Shown here: positions 55,479 to 64,000 of the stretch, piece by piece
Layout: the number at the start of each line of letters is the position of its first letter
How positions within the stretch are numbered: position 1 is the first letter of the stretch
The notes under the pieces: generated by a model
Database searches by the model: none
What the model was told of the DNA's origin: nothing
The model's input: the letters and a program-made list of their open reading frames with translations, nothing else
NCBI RefSeq assembly: GCF_020857975.1
Contig: NZ_JACWUO010000002.1
Coordinates: 359,233 to 423,232 of the forward strand
Direction: 5' to 3'
Origin: Stenotrophomonas rhizophila
GTDB lineage: Bacteria > Pseudomonadota > Gammaproteobacteria > Xanthomonadales > Xanthomonadaceae
Length of the DNA: 64,000 nt
Translations under genes and position numbers: made by a program

Positions 55479-56551
55479 CCCAGCAGCGCCCGGGCGTCGG
55501 ACCACATCTGCGCCAGCACTTCGGCGGCCGGGCGGGCCGGCGCCATCCACGCCGACTGCCCGGCCCAGGCCTGCATCGCCTCGATCCGGTGCTGGCCATT
55601 GGCCTGCGCCCGCATCGGCGCGGTCAGCCCGCGCTGTACCGGGTACGGGCGCGGCGGCGGCGCATCGGCCTGCGCGGCGGCACGCACATAGGCGGTGGCC
55701 AGGCCGCGGCCGAGCCGGCCACTGAAGGCGCGGGTCGGCCAGGTGTCTTCGGGTTCGGCCGCGGCCAGCGCCTGCGACCAGGCCGGGTCGATCGCGCATT
55801 CGGGCGTGCGCAGGAACGCGGTGCCCACCTGCACCGCGCTGGCCCCCAGCAGCAGCGCCGCCGCGATGCCGCGGCCATCGGCGATGCCGCCGGCGGCGAT
55901 CAGCGGAATGTGCAGTTGGTCGGCCAGCCGCGGCAGCAGCGCGAACAGCCCCACCAATTGGCGCTCGGCCGCGTCCGGGTCGAACGCCCCGCGGTGCCCG
56001 CCGGCCTCGAAGCCCTGCGCCACCACCGCATCGGCACCGGCGGCCTGCGCGGCCAGGGCTTCGGACAAGGTGGTGGCACAGGCGAACCAGGCGATGCCGG
56101 CCAGCTGCAGGCGCTGCACCTGGGCGGCGGTAAAAACCCCCATGATGGTCGAGGCCACCGCCGGGCGCGCGGCGATCAGCGCATCGAACTGCGCATCGAA
56201 ATCGGCCGGGCCGGCATCGCCGGCACTGGCCGGCACCGCCGGGCCCCACTGGGCGAGGAACGCGCGCGATGCGGCCTCACCGGCCGCATCGCGGCGCGGC
56301 GGCGGATCGGGAATCCACACATTGACCTGGGCCGGCCCGGGCGACTGCGCGCGGAAGCCGTCCATCCACGCCACGATGTCCTGCGGCTGGGACAGCACCG
56401 CGCCCATCGCGCCCATGCTGCCGGCATTGGCCAGCGCCACCGACAACGGCAGCGGGCAGGCGCCGGCCATCGGCGCCAGCAGGACCGGGGCCTGCAAGGC
56501 AAAGCGCCGACAGAAACCGTCGGCGCGTTCGAGGATCGAAGAACGGCTCAC
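55475..56551 (-). CDS. Nitronate monooxygenase-family flavoprotein
   Basis: About 358 residues, a TIM-barrel FMN enzyme. Signatures: [50 protein letters not shown] with the catalytic His, and [31 protein letters not shown] for the FMN phosphate. It oxidises nitronates such as propionate-3-nitronate. GTG 56551 is used; ATG codons at 56587 and 56596 are in frame but add a Pro/Ser-rich extension without a clear site. Coupled to pabC by a 4-base overlap. Confidence 0.8.
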   Translation of the reverse strand: MSRSSILERADGFCRRFALQAPVLLAPMAGACPLPLSVALANAGSMGAMGAVLSQPQDIVAWMDGFRAQSPGPAQVNVWIPDPPPRRDAAGEAASRAFLAQWGPAVPASAGDAGPADFDAQFDALIAARPAVASTIMGVFTAAQVQRLQLAGIAWFACATTLSEALAAQAAGADAVVAQGFEAGGHRGAFDPDAAERQLVGLFALLPRLADQLHIPLIAAGGIADGRGIAAALLLGASAVQVGTAFLRTPECAIDPAWSQALAAAEPEDTWPTRAFSGRLGRGLATAYVRAAAQADAPPPRPYPVQRGLTAPMRAQANGQHRIEAMQAWAGQSAWMAPARPAAEVLAQMWSDARALLG

Positions 56552-56627
56552 GCGCGGCGCACCCGTGGAAGGAGACGGTGCCAGCATACGCCGCACCGCC
56601 CTGCCCCGGCAGCCGCGCCGGCCGGAC

Positions 56628-57062
56628 TCAGCGTGCCGACACCGCGTAGGTGCGGACCAGCTGGCTGTCCATTTCCTCGTTGAAGGTGAAGGTCACATAG
56701 CGCGCGTCGTCGGCGGCAAAGTCTTCCTCGACCACCGCACGGCCGATCTCGGTGCCCTGCCCATCCAGGGCGCGGGCCACCAGCTTGCCCTTGAACGGCT
56801 TGTCGGCCACCACATACACCGCCGCATCCTTGGAGCCCATGCCACGGCTCTTGCCTTGGGTCACGGTCAGGCCGCGTGCCGCCAGCGCCGGGTCGATCTG
56901 CAGGGTCACGCTCATGCGCTTGTCCACGCCCTCGCCCAGCCCGGCGACGAAATCGGCGGCGGTGCCGCTGATCGCGCTGCCGGCCTTCTGCGACATCGAG
57001 GTGTCGTCCTTGCAGCCGGCCAGTGCGAGGGCCAGCGCCATCATCACGATAGACTTTTTCAC
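56628..57062 (-). CDS. Putative lipoprotein
   Basis: A 144-residue protein with a lipoprotein signal ([16 protein letters not shown]). GTG 57062 is preferred: AAGGA lies six bases before it, while an ATG at 57068 would directly touch that site. The mature part has [19 protein letters not shown] and beta-rich segments ending TYAVSAR. No known domain recognised. Located between the nitronate monooxygenase gene and ffh on the same strand. Confidence 0.7.
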   Translation of the reverse strand: MKKSIVMMALALALAGCKDDTSMSQKAGSAISGTAADFVAGLGEGVDKRMSVTLQIDPALAARGLTVTQGKSRGMGSKDAAVYVVADKPFKGKLVARALDGQGTEIGRAVVEEDFAADDARYVTFTFNEEMDSQLVRTYAVSAR

Positions 57063-57171
57063 AGGCATTCCTTTGAAGTATCAAGACCGCCAGTGAAGCA
57101 CTGGACGGAGGGTGCAACAAGAGGCAGGCACCGCCCCCGGGTGACGCTTGCAGCTGCCTGTGGCCGAGGCC

Positions 57172-58551
57172 TCAGCGGAACGGCATGCCGCCGCGACCGC
57201 CCATGGCCCCCATCATGCCCTTCATGCTGCGCATCATGCCCTTCATGCCGCCGCCGGCCATCTTGCTCATCATCTTTTCCATCTGCTGGTACTGCTTCAT
57301 CAGCTTGTTGACGTCGGCCGGGGTCAGCCCGGAACCGCGCGCGATGCGGGCGCGGCGCGAGCCGTTGAGCAGGCCCGGGTTGCGGCGTTCCTTCTTGGTC
57401 ATCGAGTTGATGATGGCGATCATGCGCGGCACTTCCTTGCCTTGGCTGACCTGCTGCTTGAGATGTTCGGGGATGTTGCCCAGGCCCGGCAGCTTGTCCA
57501 TCAGGCCGCCGATGCCGCCCATGTTCTGCATCTGCTCGAGCTGGTCGCGCATGTCGTTCAGATCGAACTTCTTGCCCTTGGCGACCTTCTCGGCCAGCTT
57601 CTGCGCCTTGTCCTTGTCGACCTGCTGCTCGACCTGCTCCACCAGCGACAGCACATCGCCCATGTCCAGGATGCGGCTGGCGATACGGTCGGGGTGGAAT
57701 ACGTCCAGGCCATCCGGCTTTTCGCTCACACCGACGAACTTGATCGGCTTGCCGGTGATGTAGCGCACGCTCAGCGCGGCACCGCCGCGGGCGTCGCCGT
57801 CGGTCTTGGTCAGCACCACGCCGGTCAGCGGCAGCGCATCGCCGAAGGCCTTGGCGGTGTTGGCCGCGTCCTGGCCGGTCATGGCATCGACCACGAACAG
57901 GGTTTCGGCCGGGTTGACCGCCGCGTGCAGGGCCTTGATCTCGGCCATCATCGCGTCATCGATGGCCAGGCGGCCGGCGGTATCGACAATCAGCACGTCG
58001 ACGAACGACTTGCGCGCATCGTCGATCGCCGCGCGCACGATCGCTTCGGGCTTCTGGTCGGCGCTGGACGGGAAGAACAGCACCCCGACCTGGTCGGCCA
58101 GGGTCTGCAGCTGCTCGATCGCGGCCGGACGGTAGACGTCGGCCGAGACCACCATCACCTTCTTCTTGCGCTTTTCCTTCAGGTGCTTGGCCAGCTTGCC
58201 GACCGTGGTGGTCTTGCCCGCACCCTGCAGGCCGGCCATCAGGATGATCGCCGGGGCCGGCACATTGAGGTTCAGGTCCGAGGCGGCCGAGCCCATCACG
58301 GCGGTCAGTTCGTCGCGCACGACCTTGATCAGCGCCTGGCCCGGGGTCAGCGACTTGAGTACTTCCTGGCCGACCGCGCGCACCTTGATGCGCTCCACCA
58401 ACGCCTGCACGACCGGCAGGGCGACGTCGGCTTCGAGCAGCGCGATGCGGACTTCGCGGGTGGCCTCGCGGATGTTTTCCTCGGTGAGGCGACCGCGGCC
58501 GCGCAGCCGCTCGATGGTGCCGGAGAGGCGCTGGGTCAGGGACTCGAACAT
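57172..58551 (-). CDS. ffh: Signal recognition particle protein Ffh
   Basis: A 459-residue GTPase that delivers nascent membrane proteins to FtsY. The N domain starts FESLTQRLSGTIERLRG; the G domain has GLQGAGKTTTVGKLA, DTAGRL and TKTDGDARGG; the Met-rich M domain (MKQYQQMEKMMSKMAGGGMKGMMRSMKGMM) binds 4.5S RNA and signal peptides. ATG 58551 gives the standard start. The gene is divergent from a CcsA-like gene, a common arrangement in gammaproteobacteria. Confidence 0.96.
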   Translation of the reverse strand: MFESLTQRLSGTIERLRGRGRLTEENIREATREVRIALLEADVALPVVQALVERIKVRAVGQEVLKSLTPGQALIKVVRDELTAVMGSAASDLNLNVPAPAIILMAGLQGAGKTTTVGKLAKHLKEKRKKKVMVVSADVYRPAAIEQLQTLADQVGVLFFPSSADQKPEAIVRAAIDDARKSFVDVLIVDTAGRLAIDDAMMAEIKALHAAVNPAETLFVVDAMTGQDAANTAKAFGDALPLTGVVLTKTDGDARGGAALSVRYITGKPIKFVGVSEKPDGLDVFHPDRIASRILDMGDVLSLVEQVEQQVDKDKAQKLAEKVAKGKKFDLNDMRDQLEQMQNMGGIGGLMDKLPGLGNIPEHLKQQVSQGKEVPRMIAIINSMTKKERRNPGLLNGSRRARIARGSGLTPADVNKLMKQYQQMEKMMSKMAGGGMKGMMRSMKGMMGAMGGRGGMPFR

Positions 58552-58682
58552 GGAGGCAACCTGTTCAGAACGAAAGACAGAGAGACGCACAGTATAGCCG
58601 GTCCACCAAGCGCCCCGGACCGCGCCGGCGGCCGGTGGCCGCAGCCATCGCCAGTACCCCGGGGGTATGCGAAACTTCCACG

Positions 58683-59477
58683 ATGACAATCGTTCTCATC
58701 GCGACCCTGCTGTACCTGACCGCCACCGGCCTGCTGGTGCGCGCGGTCAGCCGCGATGACGCGATCCGCTCCCCGGCATGGCTGTGGCCGGCGCTGCCGG
58801 CGATGCTGCTGCATGGCGGCTACCACGTGCTGGTCGCCATGCGCACCAGCGGCGGGCCGGACATGCACTTCTTCGCGGCGCTGTCGCTGGTCGGGCTGGG
58901 CATGGCCTGGCTGACCTCGCTGGTGGCCGCGCGCGGGCGCATGGCCGCGCTGGGCGTGCTGGTGTTCCCGATGGCCGCCGCGGTGCTGTGCATCTACCAC
59001 GGCTACGGGCACGCGCCGAGCAAGCCGCTGGGCTGGCAGCTGGCCACCCACGCCTGGATGGCGCTGCTGGCCTACGCCACGCTCAGCGTGGCCGCGCTGC
59101 TGGCGATCATGCTGTGGCTGCAGGAGCGCGCCCTGCGCCGGCGCGACTTCCGCCCCTGGCTGCGCGCCCTGCCGCCGCTGGCGGATCTGGAAGCCCTGCT
59201 GTTCCGGGTGATCGCGGTCGGCTTTGCGCTGCTCACCCTGACCCTGGTCACCGGCGTGCTGTTCGTCGATGACCTGCTGGCGCAGAAGCTGGTGCACAAG
59301 ACCGTGCTGAGCGTCCTGTCCTGGATCGTATTCGGCACCCTGCTGATCGGCCGCCGCCGCTACGGCTGGCGCGGGGCCAAGGCGGTGCACTGGACGCTGA
59401 CCGCGATGGCGCTGCTGCTGCTAGCGTTCTTCGGCAGCCAGTTCGCGATTGAACTGGTGTTCGGGCGCCCTCGATAA
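58683..59477 (+). CDS. CcsA/YpjD-like inner membrane protein
   Basis: A 264-residue inner-membrane protein with about eight hydrophobic segments. It resembles the cytochrome c assembly protein family CcsA/YpjD; the key region is GWQLATHAWMALLAYATLSVAALLAI with a conserved His, and VHKTVLSVLSWIVFGTLLIGRRRYGWRG near the end. In E. coli the homologous gene stands beside ffh. True haem handling has not been shown for YpjD. ATG 58683 starts the first helix; an earlier ATG at 58635 overlaps the ffh leader. Confidence 0.82.
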   Translation: MTIVLIATLLYLTATGLLVRAVSRDDAIRSPAWLWPALPAMLLHGGYHVLVAMRTSGGPDMHFFAALSLVGLGMAWLTSLVAARGRMAALGVLVFPMAAAVLCIYHGYGHAPSKPLGWQLATHAWMALLAYATLSVAALLAIMLWLQERALRRRDFRPWLRALPPLADLEALLFRVIAVGFALLTLTLVTGVLFVDDLLAQKLVHKTVLSVLSWIVFGTLLIGRRRYGWRGAKAVHWTLTAMALLLLAFFGSQFAIELVFGRPR

Positions 59478-59482
59478 AAAGC

Positions 59483-59543
59483 GTGCCGACCCACGGTCGG
59501 CACCCTGCAATAGTCAGGTAGATGCCGACCGTTGGCCGGCATG
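59483..59543. repeat. Two REP-like hairpins after the CcsA-like gene
   Basis: GTGCCGACC-CAC-GGTCGGCAC (59483-59503) is a perfect 9-bp hairpin, and GTAGATGCCGACCGTTGGCCGGCAT (59518-59543) is a divergent GTAG-type REP. Both lie in the 70-bp gap between converging genes and probably help end both transcripts. Confidence 0.7.
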
Positions 59544-59547
59544 CTGC

Positions 59548-60927
59548 TCACGCCGCTTCGATCGCCTCGGACAGCCGCTCCACCGCAATTACCTCCATGC
59601 CCTTCACGCTGCCGCCCTTGGGCGCATTGGCCCTGGGCACGATCGCCCGCTTGAAGCCATGGGTGGCCGCTTCGCGCAGGCGGTCTTCGCCATTGGGCAC
59701 CGGGCGGATCTCGCCGGACAGGCCGACCTCGCCGAAGGCGATGGTCTTCTCGGCCAGCGGCCGGTCCTGCAGCGAGGACAGCACCGCCAGCAGCACCGGC
59801 AGGTCCACTGCGGTTTCCTGCACGCGAATGCCACCGACCACGTTGACGAACACGTCCTGGTCGCCGGTCAGCACCCCGCCGTGCCGGTGCAGCACCGCCA
59901 GCAGCATCGCCAGCCGGTTCTGCTCCAGGCCCACCGCCACTCGGCGCGGGTTGGACAGCGGTGAGGTATCCACCAGCGCCTGCACTTCCACCAGCAGCGG
60001 CCGGGTACCTTCGCGGGTAACCATCACGCAGCTGCCCGGTTGCTGGGTGCTGCCCCCGGACAGGAAGATCGCCGACGGGTTGGAGACCTCCTTGAGGCCC
60101 TTTTCGCCCATCGCGAACACGCCCAGCTCGTTGACCGCGCCGAAGCGGTTCTTGAACGCGCGCAGCAGGCGGAAGCGGCTGCCGCTCTCGCCCTCGAAAT
60201 ACAGCACCGCATCGACCATATGCTCCAGCACGCGCGGGCCGGCGATGCCGCCTTCCTTGGTCACATGCCCGACCAGGAACACGGCGGTGCCGGTTTCCTT
60301 GGCAAAGCGCACCAGCCGCGCCGCGCTCTCGCGCACCTGGCTGACCGAGCCGGGTGCGGCGGTCAGCGATTCGGTCCACAGGGTCTGGATCGAGTCGGCC
60401 ACGATCAGCTTCGGCCGGGCCACGCTGGCATGCTGCAGGATCGCCTCGACCTGGGTTTCGGCCAGCGCATTGACGTTGTCCAGCGGCAGGTCCAGCCGCA
60501 CCGCACGCCCGGCCACCTGCGACAGCGACTCCTCACCGGTGATGTACAGCACCGGCAGGGTCGCGGCCATCCTGGCCACCGCCTGCAGCAATAGAGTGGA
60601 CTTGCCGATGCCCGGGTCGCCGCCCACCAGCACCACCGCGCCCTCGACCATGCCGCCGCCGAGCACCCGGTCGAACTCGCCGATACCGGTGCTGACCCGC
60701 AGGTGGTCGGTCTGCTGCACATCCTTGAGCGCCATGATCTTGGGCGCATCGACCTTGCCGGCCCAGCCGGAGCGGCGCGACGCCGGCGAGGCCTTGCCGG
60801 GGGTCGCGCTTTCCAGGGTGATCTCGCTGAGCACGTTCCACACACCGCATTCGGTGCACTGGCCCTGCCACTTGCTGTACTCGGCGCCGCATTCGCTGCA
60901 GACGTAGGCGGTGAGCCTCTTGGCCAT
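59548..60927 (-). CDS. radA: DNA repair protein RadA
   Basis: A 459-residue recombination ATPase that drives branch migration. The N-terminal zinc finger is CSECGAEYSKWQGQCTECG; Walker A is VGGDPGIGKSTLLLQ near residue 100; the RadA-specific KNRFG motif is in RAFKNRFGAVNELG near residue 260; the C-terminal third is Lon-protease-like (VVGGIRVQETAVDLPVLLAV). Complete. It is transcribed away from the diguanylate cyclase gene. Confidence 0.95.
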   Translation of the reverse strand: MAKRLTAYVCSECGAEYSKWQGQCTECGVWNVLSEITLESATPGKASPASRRSGWAGKVDAPKIMALKDVQQTDHLRVSTGIGEFDRVLGGGMVEGAVVLVGGDPGIGKSTLLLQAVARMAATLPVLYITGEESLSQVAGRAVRLDLPLDNVNALAETQVEAILQHASVARPKLIVADSIQTLWTESLTAAPGSVSQVRESAARLVRFAKETGTAVFLVGHVTKEGGIAGPRVLEHMVDAVLYFEGESGSRFRLLRAFKNRFGAVNELGVFAMGEKGLKEVSNPSAIFLSGGSTQQPGSCVMVTREGTRPLLVEVQALVDTSPLSNPRRVAVGLEQNRLAMLLAVLHRHGGVLTGDQDVFVNVVGGIRVQETAVDLPVLLAVLSSLQDRPLAEKTIAFGEVGLSGEIRPVPNGEDRLREAATHGFKRAIVPRANAPKGGSVKGMEVIAVERLSEAIEAA

Positions 60928-61079
60928 GTCAGTTCCACTTCATCGTGTGTCCGGCAGGATAGCCGAGCGGCGTCGCAACAACCGAGACGCGGTGCGAATC
61001 CATGCTCAAGATCGGCGCCCCGCCGCCGATACCGGGGCGGGCCGCTGCGCCCCTCCCCCACTTCCCCCAGGCTACTCCC

Positions 61080-63143
61080 ATGACCGGCACCTACAGCCAG
61101 AGTCTTGTCGCGTTCTCGCTGCTGGTCGCCGTCCTGGCCTCGTATACCGCGCTGGACATGGCCGGGCGCCTGGCCAGCACCCGGGGCCGGGTAGCCCGCT
61201 GGTGGCTCGCCGGCGGCGCCGGTGCGATGGGCCTGGGCATCTGGTCGATGCACTTCATCGGCATGCTGGCCTTCCACCTGCCGATCCCGATCGGCTACGA
61301 CTTGGCCATCACCCTGTATTCGCTGGCGGTGTCGGTGGGCGCTTCGGCGTATGCGCTGTGGCTGGTCTCGCGCGCGCAGCTGCCGTGGTCGCGGCTGGTC
61401 GCCGGCGCGGTGCTGATGGGGCTGGGCATCGCGGCCATGCACTACCTGGGCATGGCGGCCCTGCGCATGCAGCCGGGCATCGACTACGACCCGCTGTGGT
61501 TCACGCTGTCGCTGCTGATCGCCGTCGTCGCCGCCGGCGCGGCGCTGTGGATCGCCTTCCGCCTGCGCCTGGAGCAGCGCCGCCCGTACCTGCTGCGCGG
61601 GCTGGCCTCGGTGCTGATGGGGCTGGCGATCGTGGGCATGCACTACACCGGCATGGCCGCCGCGCGCTTCCCGGAAGGCAGCATCTGCGGGGCCGCGCTC
61701 GGCCAGGGCATCGACAGCAAGTGGCTGGCGGTGCTGGTCATCGTCACCACCCTGGCCACCCTGGGCATCGCCCTGATCGCCTCGGTGTTCGACCGCCAGA
61801 TGCGCACCCGCACCGGCCTGCTGGCCGACTCGCTGGCCTACGCCAACGAGAAACTGCTGCAGGCCGCCCTGCACGACCCGCTCACCCAGCTGCCCAACCG
61901 CATGCTGCTGCAGGACCGGATCGAGCAGGCGATCGAGAAGTCCAGGCGCGGCCAGTCCAGTTTCGCGGTGATGTTCTGCGACCTGGATGGATTCAAGGCC
62001 ATCAACGACGCCTACGGCCACCAGCTGGGCGACAAGCTGCTGATCCAGGTGAGCGAACGGGTCGGCACGCTGCTGCGCAGCCACGACACCTTCGCGCGGC
62101 TGGGCGGCGACGAGTTCGTGATCGTGTTCCAGGTGGACGACCTCGACGATGCCGCCGTGGTGGCCGAGCGCATCATCGCCAGCCTGGCCGAGCCGTTCCT
62201 GATCGACGCGCTGGAGCTGCAGATCAGCGCCAGCCTGGGCATCGCGCTGTACCCGGCCGATGCCACCAGCGAACGCGACCTGATGGCGCACGCCGACGCG
62301 GCGATGTACCACACCAAGGAAGCCGGCCGGAACGGCTATACCTTCTTCACCGAATCGATGCACGTCAGCGCCAACCGCCAGCTCAAGCTGCTGCAGGAAC
62401 TGCGCCGGGCGCTGACCCGCAACGAGCTGGTGCTGCACTACCAGCCCAAGTTCCCGGCCACCGGCCAGCCGTTGATCGGCGCCGAGGCGCTGGTGCGCTG
62501 GCAGCACCCCGAGCTGGGCCTGCTGACCCCGGACACCTTCATCCCGCTGGCCGAACGCAGCGGCCTGATCCTGCCGCTGGGCGACTGGGTGCTGGACCGC
62601 GCCTGCGCGCAGCTGCGCCAATGGCACGATGCCGGGCATGCCGAATGGTCGATGGCGGTCAACCTGTCGCCGCTGCAGTTCGCCTCCAGCACGCTGCTGG
62701 ACACGGTCAGGCGCACCCTGGAGCGGCACGCGCTGGCGCCGCGCTTCCTGACCCTGGAAGTGACCGAGACCACCGCGATGCGCGACGTCGAGGCCAGCCT
62801 GCTGATCCTGCAGGGGCTGACCGACATGGGCGTGCACATTTCCATCGATGATTTCGGCACCGGCTATTCCAGCCTGCTCTACCTCAAGCGGATGCCGGCC
62901 ACCGAGCTGAAGATCGACCGCGCCTTCGTGCACGACCTGGAAGACAACGCCGAGGACGCGGCGATCGTGTCCTCGATCATCGCGTTAGGCCGCTCGCTGC
63001 AACTGCAGATCGTCGCCGAAGGCGTGGAAACCGACGGCCAGCGCCAGTACCTGAGCGACCTGGGGTGCGACCTGCTGCAGGGCTACCACCTGGGCCGGCC
63101 GGTGGCCGCCGAGGAATTCCTGCGGCTGGCGCAGGCGGCATAG
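61080..63143 (+). CDS. MHYT-GGDEF-EAL membrane c-di-GMP protein
   Basis: A 687-residue inner-membrane protein. The MHYT sensor has seven hydrophobic segments and three motif copies (MHFIGM, MHYLGM, MHYTGM), thought to bind copper and sense O2, CO or NO. A GGDEF domain follows with the intact active motif RLGGDEFVIVF near residue 345, then an EAL domain with GAEALVRW near 465, LEVTETTAM and IDDFGTGYSSLLYLKRMP. Both catalytic signatures are intact, so it may make and degrade c-di-GMP. ATG 61080 begins the first helix. Related to YkoW- and Pseudomonas-type MHYT proteins. It is followed by the repeat array. Confidence 0.9.
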   Translation: MTGTYSQSLVAFSLLVAVLASYTALDMAGRLASTRGRVARWWLAGGAGAMGLGIWSMHFIGMLAFHLPIPIGYDLAITLYSLAVSVGASAYALWLVSRAQLPWSRLVAGAVLMGLGIAAMHYLGMAALRMQPGIDYDPLWFTLSLLIAVVAAGAALWIAFRLRLEQRRPYLLRGLASVLMGLAIVGMHYTGMAAARFPEGSICGAALGQGIDSKWLAVLVIVTTLATLGIALIASVFDRQMRTRTGLLADSLAYANEKLLQAALHDPLTQLPNRMLLQDRIEQAIEKSRRGQSSFAVMFCDLDGFKAINDAYGHQLGDKLLIQVSERVGTLLRSHDTFARLGGDEFVIVFQVDDLDDAAVVAERIIASLAEPFLIDALELQISASLGIALYPADATSERDLMAHADAAMYHTKEAGRNGYTFFTESMHVSANRQLKLLQELRRALTRNELVLHYQPKFPATGQPLIGAEALVRWQHPELGLLTPDTFIPLAERSGLILPLGDWVLDRACAQLRQWHDAGHAEWSMAVNLSPLQFASSTLLDTVRRTLERHALAPRFLTLEVTETTAMRDVEASLLILQGLTDMGVHISIDDFGTGYSSLLYLKRMPATELKIDRAFVHDLEDNAEDAAIVSSIIALGRSLQLQIVAEGVETDGQRQYLSDLGCDLLQGYHLGRPVAAEEFLRLAQAA

Positions 63144-63272
63144 GCTGCGGTTGGCGGCGGTGGTGGTGATAGGGCCGTTGAACGGAACGGGCCCCGTAGT
63201 CGGTCTCGATGATTGTCATGCGTGCGATGAACGCTGCAGGGCCATCGGCAGTCGTTTGGGAACCGACCCTAC
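63144..63272. repeat. Truncated composite element, C0
   Basis: A partial member of the composite repeat family just after the c-di-GMP gene. The right arm is complete (63246-63272); the core is present in part (CCGTTGAACGGAACGGG, ATTGTCATGCGTGC); the left arm is missing. Confidence 0.7.
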
Positions 63273-63311
63273 CGGGGCGCCCCTCGACAACGCTGACCCG
63301 TGCAGGCCCTG

Positions 63312-63478
63312 GTAGGGTCGAACCTTGGTCGACTGCCGGTAACGGTGTCACGTGCGGTGGCGACATGACTGTTGAGCGGAGCGGGTTCCTCGGTGTGGCC
63401 CAGGCGCGGCCTCGATGATGGTCATGCGTGCAATGAACGCTGCAGGGCTGTCGGCAGTCGTTTGGGAACCGACCCTAC
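63312..63478. repeat. Composite element C1
   Basis: A 167-bp copy with left arm 63312-63338 and right arm 63452-63478. The arms pair at both ends (GTAGGGTCG and CGACTGCCG) but not in the middle, unlike the 17-kb copies. The core has CACGTGCGGTGGCGACATG and CGTTGA-type sequence, then GTCATGCGTGCAATGAACG. Confidence 0.8.
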
Positions 63479-63534
63479 CAGGGCGCGCATCCACCATCGG
63501 CGACGCTGACGCCTGCAATGCGGGGTCCGCCCTT

Positions 63535-63702
63535 GATACGGTCGAACCTTGGTCGACTGCCGGTAACGGTGCCACGTGCGGTGGCGACATGACTGTTGAG
63601 CGGAGCGGGTTCCTCGGTGTGGCCCAGGCGCGGCCTCGATGATTGTCATGCGTGCAATGAACGCTGCAGGGCTGTCGGCAGTCGTTTGGGAACCGACCCT
63701 AC
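63535..63702. repeat. Composite element C2
   Basis: A copy of C1. Its left arm has lost GTAGG (reads GATACGGTCG), while the right arm (63676-63702) is intact. The spacer before it is longer and unlike that of the other copies. Confidence 0.8.
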
Positions 63703-63741
63703 CAGGGCGCCCCTCGACAACGCTGACCCGTGCAGGCCCTG

Positions 63742-63908
63742 GTAGGGTCGAACCTTGGTCGACTGCCGGTAACGGTGCCACGTGCGGTGGCGACATGACC
63801 GTTGAACGGAGCGGGTTCCTCGGTGTGGCCCAGGCGCGACCTCGATGATGGTCATGCGTGCAATGACCGTTGCCAGGCCATCGGCAGCCGTTTGGGAACC
63901 GACCCTAC
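63742..63908. repeat. Composite element C3
   Basis: A 167-bp copy nearly identical to C1, arms at 63742-63768 and 63882-63908. The 39-bp spacer before it is the same as the one before C1. Confidence 0.8.
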
Positions 63909-63957
63909 CGGGGCGCCCCGCGGCAACGCTGACCCGTGCAGGCCCTGGTAGGGTCGA

Positions 63958-64000
63958 ACCTTGGTCGACTGCCGGTAACGGTGCCACGTGCGGTGGCGAC
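63958..64000. repeat. Composite element C4, cut by window end
   Basis: The left arm (63958-63984) and the first bases of the core are present; the element continues beyond the window. The 857-bp stretch 63144-64000 contains only C0 to C4 and spacers; no gene is supported. Confidence 0.75.

Noticed and set aside
63144..64000. CRISPR-like array
   Set aside because: Repeat units are over 200 bp, the spacers between them are partly identical, and no cas gene is present.

Overview
The window is GC-rich chromosomal DNA from a gammaproteobacterium of the Xanthomonadaceae, most likely Stenotrophomonas. The evidence is the gene set and order (creBCD, rplS-trmD-rimM-rpsP, ffh beside a CcsA-like gene, zur behind gltX, desaturase/reductase/TetR), the near absence of A/T at third codon positions, and many GTAG-starting palindromic REP elements like those described in S. 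maltophilia. No rRNA, tRNA, prophage, intact insertion sequence or CRISPR array was seen.

Layout. 0-3.3 kb: end of a TetR regulator and an overlapping MFS/HlyD (EmrBA-type) efflux pair. 3.4-7.1 kb (minus): gltX-zur and a secreted M28 peptidase. 7.1-11.1 kb (minus): creB-creC-creD and a small fourth gene, with a cre-tag-like site before creD. 11.2-17 kb (plus): rlmJ, a GNAT protein, mfd, a small lipoprotein. 17.0-17.5 kb: two copies of a 148-bp composite inverted-repeat element. 17.5-23.6 kb (minus): M13 peptidase, a lower-GC zinc amidase, gpmA, a zinc-type CDF exporter. 23.6-26.6 kb: an acyl desaturase and its ferredoxin-type reductase divergent from a TetR gene, the DesBC/DesT arrangement. 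27.2-41.8 kb (minus): nine same-strand genes (CitE-like lyase, SSS symporter with a mutarotase-like domain, LysR, TonB receptor, serine hydrolase, ribokinase, a barrel/FGE-like fusion, a GH127-like enzyme and a class III CoA-transferase) that look like an uncharacterised carbohydrate or acid utilisation locus. 41.8-43.5 kb: a lower-GC islet with a small membrane protein and a secreted protein of unknown function, next to a possible IS remnant. 43.8-49.8 kb (plus): mutS, a DUF937 protein, and katG with an OxyR-like site. 49.8-52.3 kb: a dispersed hairpin element, a GGCAAC tract, hslR, a lipoprotein and a MATE exporter. 52.4-58.6 kb (minus): rplS, trmD, rimM, rpsP, pabC, a nitronate monooxygenase-like gene, a lipoprotein and ffh. 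58.7-63.1 kb: a CcsA-like protein, radA, and an MHYT-GGDEF-EAL protein. 63.1-64.0 kb: a tandem array of the same composite element family, running off the window.

Most genes are housekeeping or stress functions: translation, protein targeting, repair (mfd, mutS, radA), peroxide defence (katG), zinc balance (zur plus CDF), membrane fluidity (desaturase) and envelope sensing (creBCD). The less ordinary content is the composite repeat family at three loci, the nine-gene utilisation locus with its unusual fusions, and two lower-GC islets.
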